Shown here: piece after piece, positions 60,075 through 64,000 of the stretch
Position numbering within the stretch: the stretch's first letter is position 1
How the letters are laid out: the number at the start of each line of letters is the position of its first letter
Origin: Brevibacterium renqingii
GTDB lineage: Bacteria; Actinomycetota; Actinomycetes; Actinomycetales; Brevibacteriaceae
Assembly: GCF_017808105.1 (NCBI RefSeq)
Contig: NZ_JADBHF010000001.1
Coordinates: forward strand, 434,001-498,000
Reading direction: 5' to 3'
DNA: 64,000 nt
The notes under the pieces: model-generated
Databases searched by the model: none
What the model was told of the DNA's origin: nothing
What the model saw: the letters and a program-made list of their open reading frames with translations, nothing else
Program-made: the position numbers and the translations under genes

Positions 60075-61106
60075 TCAGGAGCGCGCGAATCGGCCCCCGA
60101 GTTCTTTGACGATCGTCTCGGCCGAGCCTTCGGATGCGCTGCGGTAGCCGGTTCCGGCCCACAGGTGCAGGTTCTGGGGGTCGTCGGCCTTCTTCGCCGC
60201 GGTCCGGAACTCCTTCGTCAGATGGTGCACCGCCGGATAGGCATCGAGGGCCACCGGATCGAACTCACGCACGAAGTCGTTCACCAGCGCCCGTGCGGGA
60301 CGACCGGTGAACGCCCTCGTCAGCAGAGTCTCTGAGAACTCGTCGGACGCCAACGCGGCACGGTGCGTGGATGAGGTGCCCGCCTCATCGGAACGGAGCA
60401 GGAGAGTGCCGACGACGACGGCGCTCGCCCCTGCGTCCAGCAGCGCTCCGACGGCTTCGGGGCCGTCGACTCCGCCACCGGCCGCCACAGGCAGGTCCAC
60501 CTCGGCGAGGATGTCGCGGAGGAGGCCGATGGTGGAGCGGTCCTCGATGACTCGTGTCGGGTCGGCGGTGCCGGAATGTCCGCCGGCGCGAGGGCCCTGG
60601 ACGATGAGGCCGTCGACCCCGCGCTCGGCTGCGGTGCGTGCCTCGGCGGCGGTCGTGACCGTGGCGACGACCTCCGTGCCGACCGCGTGGAGGCGATCGA
60701 CCGCCTCTGCGGCTGGCAGATTGAAGGTCGTCGAGACCAACGGCACCGGATGAGCGATGAGCCAGTCGAGTTTGTCATCGAAATGATCGTCGTCATCGAC
60801 GGGCTCGGAGTTCAGCGCGATGCCTCGGGCGGAGGCGGCCGGGGCCAGCGCCGCGACGAAGGAGCCGAACGCCGCTCGGTCGACCGGCACCGGATTGGGG
60901 ACGAAGAGGTTGACCCCGAAGACATCGGCGGTCGCGCGCATCCGCTCGACCTGCGGGGCCAGGGTCTCGGCGGTGAGGTAGCCACCGGCTACGAAGGGGA
61001 AGCCGCCGGCTCGGACGACCGCCTCGGTGAGTTCGGCCGTGGTGGTTCCGCCCGCCATGGGCGCACCGATGATGGGCAGAGCGGTCTTCTCGAAGGCGAT
61101 CGTCAT
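60075..61106 (-). CDS. Nitronate monooxygenase-like flavoprotein
   Basis: A 343-aa FMN TIM-barrel protein of the nitronate monooxygenase/2-nitropropane dioxygenase family: LPIIGAPMAGGTTTAEL at the N terminus, AGGYLTAETL, FGVNLFVPNP, the signature VQGPRAGGHSGT with the conserved His, LPVAAGGGVDGPEAVGALLDAGASAV in outline, and GTLLLRSDEAGTS. Such enzymes oxidise alkyl nitronates, though some relatives reduce enoyl groups. It converges on the response-regulator gene with 28 bases between. Confidence 0.9.
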   Translation of the reverse strand: MTIAFEKTALPIIGAPMAGGTTTAELTEAVVRAGGFPFVAGGYLTAETLAPQVERMRATADVFGVNLFVPNPVPVDRAAFGSFVAALAPAASARGIALNSEPVDDDDHFDDKLDWLIAHPVPLVSTTFNLPAAEAVDRLHAVGTEVVATVTTAAEARTAAERGVDGLIVQGPRAGGHSGTADPTRVIEDRSTIGLLRDILAEVDLPVAAGGGVDGPEAVGALLDAGASAVVVGTLLLRSDEAGTSSTHRAALASDEFSETLLTRAFTGRPARALVNDFVREFDPVALDAYPAVHHLTKEFRTAAKKADDPQNLHLWAGTGYRSASEGSAETIVKELGGRFARS

Positions 61107-61467
61107 CGTCTGTGTCTCCTTGCTCGAAGCGCTGAGGGCGGGTCTTCTGACCCCATTCTCCCACTCGAATCTGACGGATGTGTCTCCGCTGCCGGGCGCC
61201 CGCCCGATTCTGCGGGAGAAGAGTGTTGAGGTTTCGGTCCCAGATCGACGATCCTCTCCCGCTGAATCGGTCTTTCGACGATGGTCGGTCCGGTGTGAGC
61301 CAGTGGAGACCGTCGTCTGTCTGCAGTAGGGGGCCGAGGGAGCCGAGAGACAACCGCAAGTATCGGTGCGGCGATGGCGAAAGGGGACTCAGAGGTGATG
61401 TGGGGGTGCGGATCCGGCTCCTAGCTTCGGAGCAGTCAGCCACCGCAGTGCCCTTCAAGGAGTTGTC
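61107..61467. other. 361-bp divergent intergenic region
   Basis: Promoter region of the nitronate-monooxygenase-like and acyltransferase genes. No gene is convincing. AAGGAG lies at 61458 before the acyltransferase ATG. I see no clear operator beyond a GCTCC-N7-GGAGC pairing near 61420. Confidence 0.45.
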
Positions 61468-63099
61468 ATGTCCCTCACCCACGCTCGCCCGCCTGGTGCC
61501 CACACTCGCCCGCCGGCAGATCACTCCGGCAAGTCGGCCCACACCAGTCTCCAGTCGGTGGCCTCCTCCGCCGCGGGCCGGCAGCCAGCGCTCACCCCCG
61601 CCTCTGCGCCGGAGCCGTCGGGCCCATCTTCCGAGCGACCGTATGCGCACCGGGATCGGGCCATCGACCTCGTCCGGTTCGCCTGCCTCGTTGTCGTGGT
61701 CGTCTTGCATTCGATGATGAGCACCGCCGTGCTCGGGCCCGAGGGGCAGCTGGTGCCGACGATGGCACTGGCGCAGACCACGGGGTTCGCCATCGCCTCC
61801 TGGCTCTTCCAGATCATGCCGCTGTACTTCGTCATCGGCGGCTATGCCGGCCTCAAAGGGTGGCGACGTGCCCAGCGCCGAGGCGACGACTGGCGGAACT
61901 ACCTGCGCGCTCGCCTGCAACGCCTCGTGATCCCGGTGCTCATCCTCGTCGCATTCGCCGGTCTCGGGCTGTTCCTCGCCTCGTGGATCGGAGCCCCGCA
62001 CGAGCTGCTCGCCGAGGCGAGTATGCGAATCGGCCAGCCGCTGTGGTTCATCGCCGTCTACGTCGGCCTGACATCGCTGGTGCCTGCGGCTGCGCATCTC
62101 CATGAGAAGGCGCCGCGGCGGACGGTCGCGGTGCTCGTCGCTGCCGTCTTCTCCGTCGATGCGCTCGTCGAAGTCACTGGGGTGACCGGACTCGGCTATC
62201 TCAATTTCGCCCTCGTCTGGCCATTGGTCCAGCAATGCGGGTTCTTCTTCGCCGATGCCGCGGAGCGCCCGTTGCGCAGGGGACGGATCTGGACCCTTGT
62301 GCTGCTGGCGCTGGTCGGGCTGGGAGTCCTCGTCTCGACGGGTGTCTATTCGCCGAACATGCTGATCAACCTCAACCCGCCCACCGGCGCATTGGTACTT
62401 CTCGGACTCGTGCAGACAGGTCTTCTGCGGCTGGGGCACGACCGACTGACTCGCATGGTCCACGGAGGCGCGCCTACTGCGCCCGGAACCGCCCAGAGGG
62501 CGAGGCTGTGGGGACGGATCATCACCTGGGGCAATGCCCACGGAATCCAGGTCTACCTCTGGCACATGCCGGTCGTCATCGCCCTCATCGGGCTGTTCGG
62601 CGCCGTAGCGACCCTCGGCTCGAACGTCTGGCCGGGAGGGATGGACCTCGCCTCTCTCGTGCTTCCTGCGACAGAGTCGCCGCTGTGGTGGTTCGAGCGG
62701 CTGCCCTGGCTGATCGCGGTCATGGGCCTGGCCGCTCTGCTGGCGATGGGAATGTCGCAGGTCGAGCGTTTCGCCACCGGGCGCCGGGGCCTGCTCAGCG
62801 AAGAGCGCGTGGGAACGGTCCGAGCGGACTCGATCATCCCGGCCTGGGCGCGCTGGAGTGCGGGCACACGCGGGTTCGCGGCGGTCGCCTCGGCGATCGG
62901 AGGCATCGTGATCGCTCTCCTCATCGGCATCGCGCCTCTGATCTGGACCATCGTTTCGGTAGGACTGCTGCTCCTGTCGCTGATTCTCACCGCCGGAGTC
63001 CGGACGGCCGCGGCTCCGGCAGCCGAGGAGGGCCGCGGCAGTGGACTGTGTAGGCACGGGATCATGACGCACCGACGCGTGAGGCATGACGAATCATGA
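61468..63099 (+). CDS. Membrane acyltransferase, acyltransferase-3 family
   Basis: A 543-aa protein with a Pro/Ser-rich cytoplasmic N terminus of about 60 residues, then HRDRAIDLVRFACLVVVVVLH with the Arg and His of the family's first helix, GGYAGLKGW, ARLQRLVIPVL and about ten helices in all, including HGIQVYLWHMPVVIAL late in the chain. Acyltransferase-3 proteins move acetyl or other acyl groups to sugars or lipids on the outer face of the membrane. The C terminus is charged and cytoplasmic. AAGGAG lies 5 bases before the ATG. The acceptor is unknown; a link to the exopolysaccharide made elsewhere in the window is possible. Confidence 0.87.
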   Translation: MSLTHARPPGAHTRPPADHSGKSAHTSLQSVASSAAGRQPALTPASAPEPSGPSSERPYAHRDRAIDLVRFACLVVVVVLHSMMSTAVLGPEGQLVPTMALAQTTGFAIASWLFQIMPLYFVIGGYAGLKGWRRAQRRGDDWRNYLRARLQRLVIPVLILVAFAGLGLFLASWIGAPHELLAEASMRIGQPLWFIAVYVGLTSLVPAAAHLHEKAPRRTVAVLVAAVFSVDALVEVTGVTGLGYLNFALVWPLVQQCGFFFADAAERPLRRGRIWTLVLLALVGLGVLVSTGVYSPNMLINLNPPTGALVLLGLVQTGLLRLGHDRLTRMVHGGAPTAPGTAQRARLWGRIITWGNAHGIQVYLWHMPVVIALIGLFGAVATLGSNVWPGGMDLASLVLPATESPLWWFERLPWLIAVMGLAALLAMGMSQVERFATGRRGLLSEERVGTVRADSIIPAWARWSAGTRGFAAVASAIGGIVIALLIGIAPLIWTIVSVGLLLLSLILTAGVRTAAAPAAEEGRGSGLCRHGIMTHRRVRHDES

Positions 63100-63230
63100 C
63101 AGCAGACGACGATCACATGACATGCCGTGACTCACTGCGTCAGCCAGCCGCGGAGGCGGGCGGGGGACGTCTCAGACTGGTACTCACTGCACCGCCGGTG
63201 CCGTGTCCATCAGTGAAGAAAGGATCCGCC

Positions 63231-64000
63231 GTGAGCTCTCTCCACCGCGCACCCACCACCCCCGCCGGAATCTCGACTCGCTCGGTGCACTCGGGAGCCA
63301 TGCCCGAATCCCACACCGGCTCGGTCGTCGCCCCGATCTTCCAGACCTCGACCTTTGTGATGGACACACCGGGCGACACCCGCGCCGGTTTCGACTACGC
63401 GCGCACCGGCACCCCGAATCGCAGCGATCTCGAGGACGCCCTGTGCGAACTGGAGAACGCCTCCTTCGCGGCCGCCGTGAACTCGGGCACCTCCGCCGAG
63501 GTCGCCGTGTTCTCCGCGCTGCTCGGCCCCGGTGACGAGATCATCATCCCCCGCGACGTCTACGGCGGCACTTTCCGGCTGCTGAAGAACGAGTACGAAC
63601 GCTGGGGAGTGCGCATCCGCACCGTGGACCTCACCGACACCGAGACGCTGGCCGCGGCCATCAGCGACCGCACCGCCATCGTCTGGGTCGAGACCCCGAG
63701 CAACCCCGGCCTCGACATCGTCGACATCGAGGCCGCCGCGAAGCTCGCGCATGCGGCGAACGCCGTACTCGCCGTCGACTCCACCTTCGCGACGCCGATC
63801 CTGCAGCGCCCGCTCGACCTCGGCGCCGATCTCGTCATCCACTCCACGACGAAGTTCATCAACGGCCACTCGGATGTCATCGGCGGAGCCGTGCTCGCCG
63901 GAGACGGCACGAGCTGCCCCCGCGCCGCCGAGGTGACCGAACGCCTCGAGACCCACCTCGCGTCCGTGGGGCTGGGGGTCTCGCCCTTCGACGCGTGGCT
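63231..64000 (+). CDS. Cystathionine gamma-synthase/lyase-family PLP enzyme (3' end outside window)
   Basis: An open frame from GTG 63231 (AAAGGA 7 bases upstream) to the right edge covers about 256 residues of a Cys/Met-metabolism PLP enzyme: STRSVHSG, VVAPIFQTSTF, FDYARTGTPNRSDLEDALCELE (active-site Tyr and Arg), AAVNSGTSAEVAVFSALL, VWVETPSNPGL, VDSTFATPILQRPL and HSTTKFINGHSD with the PLP lysine at 208. It belongs with cystathionine gamma-synthase, gamma-lyase and O-acylhomoserine sulfhydrylases; the motifs alone do not separate them, so the role is methionine/cysteine interconversion in general. Confidence 0.9.
   Translation, partial: MSSLHRAPTTPAGISTRSVHSGAMPESHTGSVVAPIFQTSTFVMDTPGDTRAGFDYARTGTPNRSDLEDALCELENASFAAAVNSGTSAEVAVFSALLGPGDEIIIPRDVYGGTFRLLKNEYERWGVRIRTVDLTDTETLAAAISDRTAIVWVETPSNPGLDIVDIEAAAKLAHAANAVLAVDSTFATPILQRPLDLGADLVIHSTTKFINGHSDVIGGAVLAGDGTSCPRAAEVTERLETHLASVGLGVSPFDAW

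Noticed and set aside
60793..63087. 764-codon frame opposite the acyltransferase and across the nitronate-monooxygenase start
   Set aside because: Arg/Pro/Asp-rich composition without domains, crossing an intergenic gap; antisense artefact.
63100..63230. Possible SAM riboswitch before the cystathionine gamma-synthase-like gene
   Set aside because: No recognisable SAM-riboswitch core or matching stem arrangement could be seen.

Overview
The window is dense, high-GC, protein-coding DNA with short intergenic gaps, many 4-base ATGA or GTGA start/stop overlaps, frequent GTG or TTG starts and hairpins between genes. Together with the gene families present (STAND-type LuxR regulators, two-NBD peptide ABC transporter, KstR-like TetR regulator, FadE-type acyl-CoA dehydrogenases), this points to an actinobacterium (Actinomycetota). 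A Micrococcales/Brevibacterium-like genome is my best guess, but no rRNA or other marker in the window fixes the genus. I see no tRNA, rRNA, CRISPR array, phage gene or transposase.

Region 1 (1-3.8 kb) is ordinary core sequence: the end of an ABC-2-type membrane protein, a TrmH/SpoU RNA methyltransferase, and, convergent to them, two adjacent acyl-CoA dehydrogenases that may form one heteromeric enzyme.

Region 2 (3.9-34.7 kb) is the accessory heart of the window. It opens with an AT-rich intergenic island and two tandem, translationally coupled giant STAND/LuxR regulators (4626-9922). Then come an ATP-grasp ligase and a PLP amino-acid-decarboxylase-like enzyme (10251-12658) and a third giant LuxR regulator whose Walker A and B residues are lost (12897-15584). 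An exopolysaccharide/capsule locus follows: a 32-codon ORF coupled to a sugar transferase fused to a GNAT-like domain, a low-MW tyrosine phosphatase homologue with Gly in place of the catalytic Cys, a Wzc/CpsD-like kinase, an intact low-MW phosphatase, a Wzx flippase on the other strand, a second Wzc/CpsD-like kinase, an EpsG/Wzy-like polymerase, two glycosyltransferases, a CapD/PglF-type dehydratase, a DegT/PglE-type aminotransferase, a degenerate LytR-CpsA-Psr protein, a fourth LuxR regulator lacking the whole ATPase head, and an FAD/NAD(P)-binding protein. The dehydratase, aminotransferase and GNAT-fused sugar transferase would together suit synthesis of an N-acylated amino-deoxysugar that starts the glycan on a lipid carrier. 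Flippase, polymerase and Wzc proteins would export and polymerise it, and the four LuxR regulators would control it. The repeated pairing of an intact member with a dead or truncated paralogue (phosphatase and regulators) is the most unusual theme.

Region 3 (34.9-64 kb) returns to housekeeping and transport: a TetR-controlled drug-exporter ABC pair with a striking operator, an Atg22/UMF1-type MFS protein, a BCCT betaine/choline-type transporter, class II fructose-bisphosphate aldolase, an AGCS amino-acid:sodium symporter, a complete Dpp/Opp-like peptide ABC operon, a TetR regulator, an FMN reductase, an SDR dehydrogenase, a frameshifted serine-hydroxymethyltransferase-like gene, a membrane protein, a histidine kinase and its probable NarL-type response regulator separated by a DMT transporter, a nitronate monooxygenase-like protein, an acyltransferase-3 membrane protein, and the start of a cystathionine gamma-synthase-like gene cut by the window edge. 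All functions are inferred by reading motifs by eye; no database search was possible.
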